NCBI RefSeq assembly: GCF_001424185.1
Contig: NZ_LMOM01000001.1
Coordinates: 1,214 to 65,213, forward strand
Reading direction: 5' to 3'
From: Deinococcus sp. Leaf326
GTDB taxonomy: Bacteria > Deinococcota > Deinococci > Deinococcales > Deinococcaceae
DNA length: 64,000 nucleotides
Shown here: piece after piece, positions 40,005-50,987 of the stretch
Layout: each line of letters starts with the position of its first letter
How positions within the stretch are numbered: position 1 is the stretch's first letter
Position numbers and translations under genes: made by a program
Notes under the pieces: model-generated
Told to the model about the DNA's origin: nothing
The model's input: only the letters and a program-made list of their open reading frames with translations
Database searches by the model: none

Positions 40005-40682
40005 TCAGCTTGTTTCCTGGTTGTTCTTCCGGAGCAGGAGGGCCCGCTCCAGCTGCGCTGGGTACGTCTCGTCCGAGTCGTCTGCCGCCGTCCGGAGCGG
40101 TACACCATAGGTCAGGCTGTCGCCGAGACAGACCACTCCCCTGGGCAGCTCTGGGGGCATCACCTGCAGGAAGGTCTGGGCGAGCAGGCGATTGCCCAAT
40201 GCGGTCAGGTGTAACCCGTCGGTACTCATAGCCGGAGTTGGGCCTCCTGCTGCGTCGAGTGCCTGTGCGAAGTCGGCGACAGCCACCTGCCGTTCCCGGG
40301 CCACGGAGAGCAGCGCCAGGTTGTACCGGTCGATCAGATCATTCGGCGCCTCCTGCGGCTCGTTCGTCTGGTGCTGCGCCCTCAGCCGTTCCGTGTCGAC
40401 ATGGAGGACCGTAGCCACGACAGGCACAATGCCGTGTGCAAGAGCCTGATCGACCATCCAGGCCATATTCGCTGCGTAGTCGTCCAGGGAAACGAACGCG
40501 CCCGGATTCAGAGCGTCGTTGCCACCGAAATACAGCAGCAGCACCGAGGGCCGGACTTCCAGCACGGCAGACCTGAAACGGGCGCGCCCGTCTGAGCTGT
40601 TCTGGCCTGGGATGCCGGCGTTGATTACCTGTGGACCAGCCAACCGTGGCGACATCATCCGCATTGTCCCGTGCACTGACAC
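40005..40682 (-). CDS. SGNH/GDSL-type hydrolase with circularly permuted catalytic blocks
   Basis: 225 residues, about the size of one SGNH domain, but the blocks are out of order. Block II (NAGIPGQ, Gly23) and block III (GGND, 53-56) come first, then block V (DGLHL, Asp155 and His158), and block I with nucleophile Ser189 (VVCLGDSLTYG, 183-193) is last. The tail LERALLLRKN would normally lead straight into PQVINAGIPGQ, so the domain looks rejoined end to end. Upstream in frame there is a stop within about 70 bases, with no missed block I. The GTG at 40682 is the furthest possible start; ATGs follow at residues 7, 9 and 10. Esterase or lipase activity is inferred from the family. Confidence 0.75.
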   Translation of the reverse strand: MSVHGTMRMMSPRLAGPQVINAGIPGQNSSDGRARFRSAVLEVRPSVLLLYFGGNDALNPGAFVSLDDYAANMAWMVDQALAHGIVPVVATVLHVDTERLRAQHQTNEPQEAPNDLIDRYNLALLSVARERQVAVADFAQALDAAGGPTPAMSTDGLHLTALGNRLLAQTFLQVMPPELPRGVVCLGDSLTYGVPLRTAADDSDETYPAQLERALLLRKNNQETS

Positions 40683-41119
40683 AGCCCCGTGGGGGGGAAA
40701 GCGATGGATTCGGCCAGTAGAGGTCGACTGGACCGGTGATGCAGAGGGTCAACTTTCATTGAGGCTCTACCTAGGGAGGAAATGAGTGTAGACACTAAGG
40801 TTAGGCGCCTAAGACTCCGAGCGGCTGTGGTCATGTGTCCAGACTAGAGGGCCGGTTTCGCCGCACACTTGTAAAAACACGACAAGCCGACCCAGGCCTG
40901 TTTGCCACCGTAGCTCAATGATCTTCGACGAAAGTCCTGCGTGATTCCCTGATGGGCGCAGCTCTTCACTATCGGTTGGCTGAAACGGTTCTGGCGCGTG
41001 GCAACACACAAGGATAAGAGACGCCGTCATGACAAAAGCGTGGCTCGAAGGAACAATAGCAATGACGTGGATCCGTCGATAGAGTTCTTCCGAGAGTTTT
41101 ATGACCGTGAGCACACGCC
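40683..41119. other. 437-bp lower-GC gap with no supported gene
   Basis: Visibly richer in A and T than its neighbours and lacking the usual codon bias. One 101-residue open frame on the minus strand (40809-41114) shows no family motif and uses codons unlike the genome. It may be decayed or acquired DNA next to the permuted SGNH gene. No repeat pair or integrase remnant was recognised. Confidence 0.5.
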
Positions 41120-42895
<1,776 letters not shown>

Positions 42896-42904
42896 AATCG
42901 GGCA

Positions 42905-43381
42905 CTATACCCGGTCCAGGTTGTCCGGCACCGGCCATAGGGGAACGGTCCAGCACCGGTCTTCCGCGGCCGGGCCATCCGTGCCTGGCCAGACGAGCGC
43001 CGCCCGCGCTCCCTGCCCCCATAGCGCCGCCGCCTGCTCAAATTCAGCTGCCCAGTCGCGGGCCTGGGTCCAGGACGCGCCGAGAACGATCAGACTCGGC
43101 TCGGCCCACTCGCCCTCACCGTTGACGCCATGCAGGAAGGCTTGCCCTTCCCAAATCACCCGCAGTTCCAGCCGCCGCTGATCGGTCTCGTTGGCGGCGC
43201 GGTCCCGCTGCGCCGCCCCTGGATTCCAGGCGGTCAGAATGGCCCAGGTTTCGCCGCCCTGCGCCCAGCTTGGCGGCGCGGCGCCCACGGCGGTCCGGCT
43301 CAGGCCAAGGCGCTCCCGGGCGGTGCCGTAGCTGGCCGCCAGAAAGACGGCGCGCAGTTCGTCCCGCCGCTCCGTGCTCAT
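42905..43381 (-). CDS. DUF3293 family protein
   Basis: 158 residues. ETWAILTAWNPGA, then ANETDQRRLE and SLIVLGASWTQARDWAAEFEQ match the DUF3293 pattern; no catalytic residues are known. No signal peptide. It lies between an exported protein and the AlbA_2 regulator with gaps of under 10 bases, so all belong to the truD operon. Confidence 0.75.
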   Translation of the reverse strand: MSTERRDELRAVFLAASYGTARERLGLSRTAVGAAPPSWAQGGETWAILTAWNPGAAQRDRAANETDQRRLELRVIWEGQAFLHGVNGEGEWAEPSLIVLGASWTQARDWAAEFEQAAALWGQGARAALVWPGTDGPAAEDRCWTVPLWPVPDNLDRV

Positions 43382-43388
43382 GGCCAGC

Positions 43389-43763
43389 TCAGGGCCGACT
43401 GACGACCGCCTGGGCCACGACCACGCCCTGATTCTGGAACTTCAGGGTCACGCTGACCTTCTGTCCCGCCTGGAACTGTCCGGCCAGGGCCACGCGGTAG
43501 GCCGAGTCGCCACTCAGGACGAGCAGGCCCTGCACCGGTACGCTGGTCACGACCGTACACAGCGGCGAGCAGCGCATCAGCCGTGCGCGGCCGGGGCCGG
43601 CCCACACGCCGGTCAGGGCGTCGCTGCGGGCGGCCGAGACCCGGCCCTCCAGGACCGCGCCACCGTAGGACGAGCGCAGGCTCAACTGGGTTTCGGGCGC
43701 CTGGAACGCCAGGGCGAGGCTGGACAGCAGCGACGCGAGTGCGCCCAGAGTGCGTTTTCTCAT
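43389..43763 (-). CDS. Exported protein of unknown function
   Basis: 124 residues. A Sec signal ([20 protein letters not shown], about 1-22) precedes a small beta-rich domain with a cysteine pair ([10 protein letters not shown]) that may form a disulfide or bind metal. No family recognised. The ATG overlaps the truD stop (ATGA), so it is translated with truD. Confidence 0.7.
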   Translation of the reverse strand: MRKRTLGALASLLSSLALAFQAPETQLSLRSSYGGAVLEGRVSAARSDALTGVWAGPGRARLMRCSPLCTVVTSVPVQGLLVLSGDSAYRVALAGQFQAGQKVSVTLKFQNQGVVVAQAVVSRP

Positions 43764-44863
43764 GACTCCTCCTGATCGGTGGTGGCCCCGTCGGCAGCGC
43801 CTTCGTCGGCCGGGCTGCCCGGCGTGTCCTCCAGGGCCGTGAAGTCCACGTCCGACTTCATGATCTCGCGCAGCACGCTCGTCGCGAAACTGCCCTTCGG
43901 GAGGGTAAACGCCACCACGAAACCGTCCTCGGTGGCCTCCACCGCCGCGTCCTCGGGAAAGACCCGCGTGAAGCGGCGGTCCCCCAGGCGCGACTGGAAG
44001 GCCGCCGGAGTCAACCCGAAGGAGGCCAGGGCCTCGGCTTCCAGTTCGCCTGCGTCCTGGGTCAGGGGCCGCGCCTTGCGGCCGAGGAGGGTGCCTGTCG
44101 CGCTGATCTCTCCGGCGGCGGCGCGCAGGGACTCGGCCGCCGCGTCCTCAACCAGAAAGACGCCGCCCGTCGCGTGCTTCTTCGCCATGTCGCCGGCCAG
44201 CACCGCCGCGAAGATGCCGCGTTCCAGCCGCAGGCTCAGGGCGGCATTGAACACCGCGCTCTGTACGCTGCTCGTCAGGAAGCGGCGCACGCGCGGGTCA
44301 CGCAGCGCGGATTCGCCGCGCAGCACCCGCAACCCCTCCTCGGCGTTCAGGCCCCCCAGCCCGAAACGCTGCGGCCCGAAATAGTTCGGCACGCCGCCCT
44401 CCACCAGGGTGCGCAGCGTGGCCTCGGCCGCCGGGGCCTGCCCGGCCGCGTCCCGCACCCGCACCACGAACCGGTTGCCGCGCAGGTGGCCCATCCCCAG
44501 TTTGTTGCCGTGCCGGATGGTCTCCAGAATCTGCACGCCGTCCAGCGCGAAGGTGCCCAGGCGCGCCTCGTGCTTGGCGGGTACGCTCAGCCACTGGGTC
44601 GTGACCGCGTGCCGGTCCTTGAGCCCCGCGACCCCCACGTCGCGGTCACGCAGGCCGAGCTGCGTACACAGCTCACGCACGACGTGGGCGGTGGTGTGCC
44701 CGGTTTTTTCGACATGTAAGTAGAGGTGCGATCCCTCGCCCGAGAAGGCGTAGGCCGGCACTTCCTCGACCCGGAAGTCCTGCGGCTCCCGGCGCAGCGT
44801 GCCGCCGGTTCCCGGTCCCTCGCTCCGCTGCCCGAGGGCGGCCCAGTTGAACACTAAACTCAC
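43760..44863 (-). CDS. truD: tRNA pseudouridine synthase TruD
   Basis: Makes pseudouridine-13 in tRNA-Glu. 367 residues from the GTG at 44863. The catalytic Asp is in [48 protein letters not shown] and [16 protein letters not shown] are family hallmarks. The start is uncertain: an ATG at 44890 also fits, but TATGGT lies 9 bases before the GTG. First gene of a four-gene operon. Divergent from khpA. Confidence 0.92.
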   Translation of the reverse strand: MSLVFNWAALGQRSEGPGTGGTLRREPQDFRVEEVPAYAFSGEGSHLYLHVEKTGHTTAHVVRELCTQLGLRDRDVGVAGLKDRHAVTTQWLSVPAKHEARLGTFALDGVQILETIRHGNKLGMGHLRGNRFVVRVRDAAGQAPAAEATLRTLVEGGVPNYFGPQRFGLGGLNAEEGLRVLRGESALRDPRVRRFLTSSVQSAVFNAALSLRLERGIFAAVLAGDMAKKHATGGVFLVEDAAAESLRAAAGEISATGTLLGRKARPLTQDAGELEAEALASFGLTPAAFQSRLGDRRFTRVFPEDAAVEATEDGFVVAFTLPKGSFATSVLREIMKSDVDFTALEDTPGSPADEGAADGATTDQEES

Positions 44864-44949
44864 GATTAAGGCACCATACCGCCGATGCATTGGCCCAGGG
44901 TGAGAGCCGGGGCCCGCCCCCCGGTCGCCCGGCCGGGTCACGTCTCTAC

Positions 44950-44955
44950 TACAAT
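44950..44955 (+). promoter_or_regulatory. Leaderless -10 box of khpA
   Basis: TACAAT, 7 bases before the ATG at 44963. Confidence 0.55.
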
Positions 44956-44962
44956 GCGCGCC

Positions 44963-45202
44963 ATGAAAAGCGATCCGGCCGAATTGACCCTCTTTCTGGC
45001 GCAGTGCGTGGTGGACCAGCCCTCACTCGTGCGCGTGAGCCGGCGTGGGCCGACGGTCGTCGTGCGTGTCGGTCCTGGCGAGGAAGGCCGGCTGATCGGT
45101 CGTCAGGGCCGTGTGATCCAGGCGATCCGCACGCTGGTCCGCAGCGCCTCCGACCCCCGCGAGCGGCTGAACGTGGACCTCGACGCGCCGCGCAAGGCGT
45201 GA
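44963..45202 (+). CDS. khpA: KH-domain RNA-binding protein (KhpA-like)
   Basis: 79 residues forming a single KH type II domain; the GxxG loop is IGRQGR (45-50) within [20 protein letters not shown]. It binds RNA and in other bacteria is encoded between rpsP/ffh and rimM, as here before rimM. The ATG at 44963 is preferred over 44954, which lies inside the -10 box. Its stop overlaps the rimM GTG start, so khpA-rimM-trmD form an operon. Confidence 0.9.
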   Translation: MKSDPAELTLFLAQCVVDQPSLVRVSRRGPTVVVRVGPGEEGRLIGRQGRVIQAIRTLVRSASDPRERLNVDLDAPRKA

Positions 45203-45795
45203 GCCGCCCCGGTGCTCGGGCGCCCGGTGAGGGCCCGGCCGACTCCACCCGTCTGGGCCACCTGCTCGGGCCGCACGGCGTTCAGGGGGGCGTCAAGCTG
45301 TACGTGCTGGGCGACCCCGCACAGGTCATGGCCCTGACACGGGTCTACGTGACCGGGCGCGGTTGGCTGCGGCTGCGGCGCACCGACGCCCTGGCTCCCG
45401 GCGTGGTGCTCCACCTCGCGGGGTTCGCGACCCGTGAGGACGCCGAAGCGGTACGCGGCGCCGAGGTCTACGCTGCCGACGCCGAACTGCCCGCGCTGGA
45501 GGAGGGGAGTTATTACTACCATGACCTGCGCGGCCTGCCCCTCGTGGCCCCGGACGGGGAGGTGCTGGGTGAGGTCCGTGACGTGTTCGACGGCGGACAT
45601 CAGGACCTGCTGGTAGTCACGCACCCCGGCGGCGAGGCCTTCTTACCCCTCCAGGCGCCGTATGTGCTGATCGAGAACGCCGAGGGCCGTCCCGTGCGGG
45701 TACGGCTGGCCGAGGACGCTCCGGAGGGCCTGCTGGGCGATCCCGAAGAGAGTGGGCTGGGGGCCGGGGAAGCGGCTCCGGAGCGGGAGGCCTGA
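45199..45795 (+). CDS. rimM: 16S rRNA-processing protein RimM
   Basis: Needed for 30S subunit assembly. 198 residues. The N-terminal RimM domain ([20 protein letters not shown]) is followed by the PRC-barrel half ([20 protein letters not shown], then [14 protein letters not shown]). GTG overlaps the khpA stop (GTGA). The C-terminal 20 residues are an acidic tail. Standard position before trmD. Confidence 0.94.
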   Translation: MSRPGARAPGEGPADSTRLGHLLGPHGVQGGVKLYVLGDPAQVMALTRVYVTGRGWLRLRRTDALAPGVVLHLAGFATREDAEAVRGAEVYAADAELPALEEGSYYYHDLRGLPLVAPDGEVLGEVRDVFDGGHQDLLVVTHPGGEAFLPLQAPYVLIENAEGRPVRVRLAEDAPEGLLGDPEESGLGAGEAAPEREA

Positions 45796-45802
45796 AGGGG
45801 CC

Positions 45803-46639
45803 ATGCTCACCTTCTCCTTTCTGACCCTGTTTCCCGAACTGCTCGCGCCCTTCGCCTCGGAGGCCATCGTCGGAAAGGCGCGAGCACGGGGCCTGATCGA
45901 CGTGAACCTCGTGCAGATGCGCGACTTCTCGGAAAACCGGCATCTCAAGGTGGACGACACGCCTTACGGCGGCGGCGCAGGCATGGTGATCCGTGTGGAC
46001 GTGGCCGCGCGGGCGCTGGAGTCACTCTCGGTCCACCCGGACCGTCCGCCCCCCGACGAGGTCATCCTGTTCAGCCCGGCGGGCGAGCGCTTCACGCAGG
46101 CGGTGGCCGAGGAACTGGCCAGCAAGTCACACCTCGCTTTCCTGTGCGGCCGTTATGAGGGTTTCGATGCGCGCACCGAGGGTCTCGTGACCCGCGAGCT
46201 GAGCATCGGGGACTTTGTGATGATGGGCGGCGAGGCGGCGGCGGCCTGCGTCCTCGAGGCCGTCTCGCGCCTCGTGCCGGGCGTGCTGGGCGATGAGGCC
46301 TCGCATCAGGCCGATTCCTTTTCCAGCGGCCTGCTCGACTACCCCGAGTACACCCGCCCACCCGAATGGCGGGGCCAGGACGTGCCCGAAGTGCTGCGCG
46401 GCGGCAACCACGCGGCCGTGGCGGCATGGCGGCGCTCCCAGGCCCTGGCGCGCACGCTGGCGCGCCGCCCCGACCTGTTGCCTGCCGCAGGACTGACGCC
46501 GCAGGACAGCGCCGCACTGCTGGCTCTGGGTGCGTCGCCCACCGACCTACAGACGTGGGGCGCACCGAATCCTCCGGCATCCAGAAAACCCAGGCGTCAC
46601 CGCTCTGCACAGGCACAGACCGGCGCCGACCCCGAATGA
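45803..46639 (+). CDS. trmD: tRNA (guanine-N1)-methyltransferase
   Basis: Methylates G37 of tRNAs. 278 residues; the last ~25 are an extra basic tail. Family landmarks: [11 protein letters not shown] at the start, [14 protein letters not shown], and the SPOUT knot [13 protein letters not shown] with [14 protein letters not shown]. The C-terminal [19 protein letters not shown] segment is conserved. Start ATG 8 bases after the rimM stop. Confidence 0.96.
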   Translation: MLTFSFLTLFPELLAPFASEAIVGKARARGLIDVNLVQMRDFSENRHLKVDDTPYGGGAGMVIRVDVAARALESLSVHPDRPPPDEVILFSPAGERFTQAVAEELASKSHLAFLCGRYEGFDARTEGLVTRELSIGDFVMMGGEAAAACVLEAVSRLVPGVLGDEASHQADSFSSGLLDYPEYTRPPEWRGQDVPEVLRGGNHAAVAAWRRSQALARTLARRPDLLPAAGLTPQDSAALLALGASPTDLQTWGAPNPPASRKPRRHRSAQAQTGADPE

Positions 46640-46720
46640 ACGCGTGAGCGTCTGGTCACCGCCGGGCTGCCCGCGCCGGGGTCGCTGAAGCGCCGATCTA
46701 AAGGACTGGCCTTCATGAAT

Positions 46721-46738
46721 CTGTACGAACAGATACAG
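46721..46738. promoter_or_regulatory. Short inverted repeat upstream of the LON-domain gene
   Basis: CTGTACGAACAGATACAG, 5-bp arms. Possible operator, no further support. Confidence 0.25.
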
Positions 46739-46827
46739 TTCGACCGGTCAGAAGGTATCTTTTGGGGCAGTGTCCCTGTGGCGCAGGCGAGATGCTGAGT
46801 CCGGCGCCCAGGAGATCGCCTACATCC

Positions 46828-47424
46828 ATGTCTGTTCCTCTGTTTCCTCTACCGAACGTCGTCCTGTTTCCGGATCAGCGCCTACCGCTCTATATCTTCG
46901 AGCCGCGTTACCGGGAGCTGCTCAGGCGTGTGCAGGAAACCGGTGAACCCTTCGGTGTCGTGCGGATCCTGCGGCCCGGCGCAGCGCAGGGTGAGGCACT
47001 GACGGGCCGGGTCTCTCCTGTAGGGACGTTGGCGCATCTACGCTGGGCCGAGACGCATGACGACGGCACGAGTTCGGTCGAGGTCGAGGGCGGCGAGCGC
47101 TTCCGGGTGCGGTCTTTCGACACGTCTCAGAGCTATCTGGCCGCCGATATCGAAGCGTGGCCGCTGGAACAGCCGGCGGCCGACTCGCAGGCCATATCCG
47201 GCGACAGCGTGCGTCTGCTCGCAGGACTGATGCGCGTCTACCCGCAGGAGGCCGAACTCATCCGCGAACATGCTCCGGCGGGCGCCCTGCGACTAGCAAG
47301 TTATGCGGCTGCCCTGCTGCCCCTGAGTGCCGAACAGCGGGAAGAGGCCCTCGAAGCTCTCAATCTCAGGGCGCGTATCGCGGCTCTGCTCGCGGCGTTG
47401 CCCCCGGCCCCCGAGCTGAACTGA
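46828..47424 (+). CDS. LON substrate-binding-domain protein
   Basis: 198 residues: the N-terminal PUA-like domain of Lon standing alone, without AAA+ or protease parts. SVPLFPLPNVVLFPDQRLPL, then YIFEPRYRELL and a following VGTLAHL beta segment are typical. Stand-alone LON-domain proteins are common in bacteria; function not established, perhaps protein recognition. Own promoter; follows trmD by 189 bases. Confidence 0.85.
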   Translation: MSVPLFPLPNVVLFPDQRLPLYIFEPRYRELLRRVQETGEPFGVVRILRPGAAQGEALTGRVSPVGTLAHLRWAETHDDGTSSVEVEGGERFRVRSFDTSQSYLAADIEAWPLEQPAADSQAISGDSVRLLAGLMRVYPQEAELIREHAPAGALRLASYAAALLPLSAEQREEALEALNLRARIAALLAALPPAPELN

Positions 47425-47439
47425 GCCGGAACGTTCGTG

Positions 47440-47445
47440 TATACT
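47440..47445 (+). promoter_or_regulatory. Likely -10 box of secG
   Basis: TATACT, giving a leader of about 50 bases before the ATG; no good -35 at the usual distance. Confidence 0.4.
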
Positions 47446-47499
47446 GCCGCCTCGAAGAGGTGCCCAGTGTTCGACTACCGGGGCGCCGCGAGGTCTGAG

Positions 47500-47730
47500 A
47501 TGAGTGTGATCCTGACGATTTTTCTGGTGCTGTTCGCCCTGGTGTGCGTGGGGCTGGTCTTTTTCGTCCTGCTTCAGGTTCCCCGGCAGGCGGGTCTCTC
47601 GGCCAGCATGGCTTCCGGTGGTTCACTGCTGGGCGGGCGCGGCGTCGAAGGCGGCCTTGTGCGCCTGACGAGCGTGGCCGGCGCCCTGTTCATGCTGTTG
47701 GCCTTCCTGATCGGGCTCGTCTCGCGCTGA
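47500..47730 (+). CDS. secG: Preprotein translocase subunit SecG
   Basis: 76 residues, normal for SecG. Two membrane helices (LTIFLVLFALVCVGLVFFVL and TSVAGALFMLLAFLIGLV) flank a Gly/Ser-rich loop (SASMASGGSLLGGRG), the usual SecG pattern. The ATG at 47500 is used; an earlier in-frame start would add a non-hydrophobic leader. Part of the SecYEG channel in the inner membrane. Confidence 0.9.
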   Translation: MSVILTIFLVLFALVCVGLVFFVLLQVPRQAGLSASMASGGSLLGGRGVEGGLVRLTSVAGALFMLLAFLIGLVSR

Positions 47731-47925
47731 GGCGCTGGGCCGGACTGTAAACCAGACAAAGAGGGCCGCCCAACGGGTGAGAGGTTGCCTACCCAGGGTG
47801 AGGGTGGTCATTTTTTGTTACTTGCTCTCTTGGTTTGTACAGCACAGATTTGAAAGCGCATCACGAAGTCAAGGCGCGCTTCGCTACAGGGGGCGCCTTT
47901 CACATTGTTACTGACAACCCTTTCA

Positions 47926-47950
47926 AGACGCAGATGTAAAGTCTGCGTCT
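47926..47950. other. Perfect 9-bp hairpin in the transporter leader
   Basis: AGACGCAGA, 7-base loop TGTAAAG, TCTGCGTCT. Not followed by a long T tract; candidate regulatory or RNA structure. Confidence 0.45.
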
Positions 47951-48010
47951 GCTTTGCTGTTGATCTGACAGCTGTGTATAAAGATGCGCCCTCATGCTTG
48001 GGCTATACGC

Positions 48011-48039
48011 TTGACCACACATAAGCAAAAACCTATATT
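48011..48039 (+). promoter_or_regulatory. Promoter of the peptide transporter operon
   Basis: TTGACC, 17-base spacer, TATATT: near-consensus sigma-70 promoter about 95 bases before the binding-protein ATG. Confidence 0.6.
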
Positions 48040-48133
48040 GACATTGCTGGAAATCCCCAACACCTATACGCTGTGACGCTGGCCGCGAGTCAGGCCGTCG
48101 CCGTATTTCCAGATCCCACCCCGGAGGTTTCGA

Positions 48134-49891
48134 ATGAAAAAAGCCCTGTTCCTCGCGCTCGCCCTGAGCGCCGGTAGCTCGCTCGCCGCACCCTTCGTTC
48201 TGCCTGCTGCCTGGATGGCCGAAAACCCCTCGCAGGCCAAGGCTGGCGGCGAAGTCCGGACCTACTCGCTCAGCGACTACAAGACGCTGAACCCGTTCAC
48301 CAGCTCGGAAGCCGACAGCCTCCCGACCCTGATGGCCTCGGTGGGACTGTTCACCCAGGATCCCAGCACCGACAAGTTCATTCCCTATATGGCCGACGCC
48401 ATGCCGGTCGTGAGCAACAACAACAAGCGGTTCGTCATCAAGATCCGCCAGGGCATGAAGTTCAGTGACGGTCAGGCCATCACGGCCGACGACTTCATCA
48501 CGACCTTCAAGATCCACACCGACGACAAGGTCGGCAGCAACTCCTACGACTCCTACTTCATCAACGGCAAGCCGATCACCCTGAAGAAGCTCGACAACTA
48601 CACCCTTCAGTTTGACTTCCCGCAGGCCAGCGCCAGCGCCTACAGCCGTATGGGCGGCTTGACCCCCTGGCCCGACCATGTGTTCGGTCCGGTCTACAAG
48701 AGCAAGGGCGCCGAAGGCATCAAGGCGATGTGGAGCGTCAGCGCGAATCCCTCGACCATCGTCTCGCCTGGTCCCTGGGTCATCAGCAGCTACCAAGCCG
48801 GCCAGCGCGCCGTCCTGAAGAAGAACACCTACTTCGGTGAGTGGGCCAAGGACGGGGCCGGTAAGCCCCTGCCCTACCTCGACACCATGAGCATCCGTCT
48901 GCTCAAGGACCTGAACGCCGGCCTGGCCGCCTACCTCGCAGGTCAGACCGACACCTTCGCAGCCAGCAAGGCCGATGACCTCGCGCAGATCAAGCGCGCC
49001 ATTGACGGCGGCAACCTCAAGGCCAACCTCGTGCCCAACGTCAGCCCCAACGCGACGAGCAGCTGGATCGTGTTCAACTGGAACAAGTCCGGCGACGTGG
49101 CCAAGCAGAAGATCTTCCGTGACGTGCGCTTCCGTCAGGCCATGAGCCACATCGCCAACCGTCAGGCCATGATCCAGCTCGCGCTGGGCGGCCTCGGCAG
49201 CGAGGTGTACACGGGCGTGTACCCGGTGTTCAAGAACTACCAGTTCGACAGCACCCCCAAGTACAAGTACGATCTGGCGGCCGCCACCAAGCTGCTCGCG
49301 CAGATGGGCTTTTCCAAGAAGAACGCTCAAGGCTACCTGACCAACAGTGCTGGGCAGGTGCTGGAATTCAACATGGCGACCAACGCAGGCAATACCGTGC
49401 GCGAGCAGCTCGGCCGCATCTTCACTGACGAGGCCAAGAAGGTCGGCGTGAAGGTCAACTTCACCCCCATCGACTTCAACAACCTCGTGGACCAGCTCAA
49501 CTCCAAGGGCGCCAACCGGCCCTTCGACGCGATCCTGCTGGGCCTCTCGGGCGGCGACAACATCTGGCCCTACGGCAGCAACGTGGTGCCCTGTGGCGGC
49601 AACCTGCACTCGTTCAACGTGCCCAGCGACGGCAAGTGCCTCACGCCCCAGGAAAGCCTGATGACCAAGCTGTACTTCCAGGGTGACCAGACCCTCGACG
49701 ACGACGCCCGCCGCAAGATCGGTGAGCAGCTCTCGAAGGCCGAGGCGCAGAACCAGGGCTTCATCTACCTCGTGGGCACGAACTACCACGTTACGTACAG
49801 CAGCCGTCTGGGCGGCGAGTACAAGCGCAACCTGTGGGACGCCTACAACCAGGCGCGACCCTACGCCCACCTGACGACCTACATCAAGTAA
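48134..49891 (+). CDS. Peptide ABC transporter substrate-binding protein
   Basis: 585 residues, a family 5 (DppA/OppA-like) extracellular binding protein. A Sec signal (LFLALALSAGSSLAAP) is followed by RTYSLSDYKTLNPFTS, the central FVIKIRQGMKFSDGQAITAD motif and the RDVRFRQAMSHIANRQ segment of the family. Two cysteines (VPCGG, GKCLT) may pair. GGAGGT 5 bases before the ATG. It leads the transporter operon; the usual substrates are di- or oligopeptides. Confidence 0.93.
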   Translation: MKKALFLALALSAGSSLAAPFVLPAAWMAENPSQAKAGGEVRTYSLSDYKTLNPFTSSEADSLPTLMASVGLFTQDPSTDKFIPYMADAMPVVSNNNKRFVIKIRQGMKFSDGQAITADDFITTFKIHTDDKVGSNSYDSYFINGKPITLKKLDNYTLQFDFPQASASAYSRMGGLTPWPDHVFGPVYKSKGAEGIKAMWSVSANPSTIVSPGPWVISSYQAGQRAVLKKNTYFGEWAKDGAGKPLPYLDTMSIRLLKDLNAGLAAYLAGQTDTFAASKADDLAQIKRAIDGGNLKANLVPNVSPNATSSWIVFNWNKSGDVAKQKIFRDVRFRQAMSHIANRQAMIQLALGGLGSEVYTGVYPVFKNYQFDSTPKYKYDLAAATKLLAQMGFSKKNAQGYLTNSAGQVLEFNMATNAGNTVREQLGRIFTDEAKKVGVKVNFTPIDFNNLVDQLNSKGANRPFDAILLGLSGGDNIWPYGSNVVPCGGNLHSFNVPSDGKCLTPQESLMTKLYFQGDQTLDDDARRKIGEQLSKAEAQNQGFIYLVGTNYHVTYSSRLGGEYKRNLWDAYNQARPYAHLTTYIK

Positions 49892-50006
49892 GCGTCCACC
49901 AGCCTAGGGTTGCTGCGCGCAGCCTGAGTTCCGGGGCGGCTTCATCACGAGGCTGCCCCGCCTGCTTGGACCACAGACCGGCCCACAGGAAAGGAGACTT
50001 CCCGCC

Positions 50007-50987
50007 TTGATCAACTTTCTGCTCCGGCGTCTGCTGAACGCCGTTCCGACCCTGCTGCTCTCCAGCATCCTGGTCTTTTTCATCATTCAGCTCGCTCCGG
50101 GCGACTTCCTGACCCCGGCGAGACTAAACCCCAACATTTCTGCCGAGCGCATCGCCGACCTGCAACGCAACCTGGGTCTCGACCGCCCGGTCGTCGTGCA
50201 GTATTGGCTCTGGCTGACCAACATGCTGAAGGGTGACTTCGGCCTGTCCTTCGCCTACCAGCAGCCTGTGCTGGACGTAGCGTGGCCGCGCATTGTCAAC
50301 TCTCTGTATCTCGTGCTGCCCTACTTCGTGCTGTACTACCTGATTTCCATTCCCCTGGGGGTCTACGGCGCGCTGCGTCAGAATTCCTTCGGTGACAAGG
50401 CGCTCAACGTCGTGATGTACATCCTGCTCGGCTTTCCGAGCTTCTTCCTAGCGCTGCTGGTCATCTTCGGTCTGCTGCAACTGCGCTACAAGACCGGGTG
50501 GGACATTCCGATCAATGGCCTGACCAGCGACAACTACACGTCTCTGAACCCACTGGGCAAGTTTCTGGACATCGCCAAGCATGTCGCTGTCCCGGCCCTG
50601 GTGCTGGCGATTGGTGACGCGGCGGGCCTGACCCGTGTGATCCGGGGCCAGATGCTCGAGTACATGAGGGCGGATTTTGTGCGCACAGCGCGCTCCAAGG
50701 GCGTCAGCGAGTTCTCGACCGTCTACCGCCACACCCTGCGCAACGCCTTGGTGCCTATCGTGGCGGGCATCGGTGGACTGCTGCCGGCGGCCATCAGCGG
50801 CGCGGGCTTCATCGAAGTGGTGTTTGCCTACCCCGGGATCACGCCCATGATCCTGGACGCCATCAATACCCAGGACCTATTCCTGATTGCCGGATTCACC
50901 ATGCTGACCGTCTTTCTCCTCATCATCGGGAACGCCCTCAGCGACATTCTGCTGAGCGTCGTAGATCCCCGGATCAGGTACGCATGA
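50007..50987 (+). CDS. Peptide ABC transporter permease, DppB/OppB type
   Basis: 326 residues, six membrane helices. The N-terminus NFLLRRLLNAVPTLLLSSIL and the LNPNISAERIADLQRNLGLD loop are typical, as is the EAA loop TARSKGVSEFSTVYRHTLRN. A TTG start is assigned because AAAGGAGA lies about ten bases upstream and no ATG gives the whole first helix. Its stop overlaps the next permease (ATGA). Confidence 0.92.
   Translation: MINFLLRRLLNAVPTLLLSSILVFFIIQLAPGDFLTPARLNPNISAERIADLQRNLGLDRPVVVQYWLWLTNMLKGDFGLSFAYQQPVLDVAWPRIVNSLYLVLPYFVLYYLISIPLGVYGALRQNSFGDKALNVVMYILLGFPSFFLALLVIFGLLQLRYKTGWDIPINGLTSDNYTSLNPLGKFLDIAKHVAVPALVLAIGDAAGLTRVIRGQMLEYMRADFVRTARSKGVSEFSTVYRHTLRNALVPIVAGIGGLLPAAISGAGFIEVVFAYPGITPMILDAINTQDLFLIAGFTMLTVFLLIIGNALSDILLSVVDPRIRYA

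Larger units (their letters stand above)
47731..48133. other. 403-bp AT-richer region with several hairpins before the peptide transporter
   Basis: No gene. A T tract at 47811-47816 may end secG transcription. Hairpins follow: AAGGCGC / GCGCCTT (47871-47899), a 9-bp perfect stem (47926-47950) and GCTGT / ACAGC (47956-47972). Two direct copies of CTATACGCT lie at 48003 and 48064. A promoter for the transporter is at 48011-48039. May be a structured leader or small RNA gene. Confidence 0.5.

Noticed and set aside
40809..41114. 101-codon open frame on the minus strand in the lower-GC gap
   Set aside because: No family, unusual codons, no ribosome site; kept only as part of the gap description.
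47731..47800. tRNA-like segment with CTGTAAA after secG
   Set aside because: The flanking bases do not pair into anticodon or acceptor stems.
48003..48072. CTATACGCT direct repeat as attachment site
   Set aside because: Only 9 bp and no integrase or element boundary nearby; noted with the leader instead.
47900..49870. 656-codon open frame antisense to the peptide-binding protein
   Set aside because: Shadow frame; the plus-strand protein has signal peptide and family motifs.
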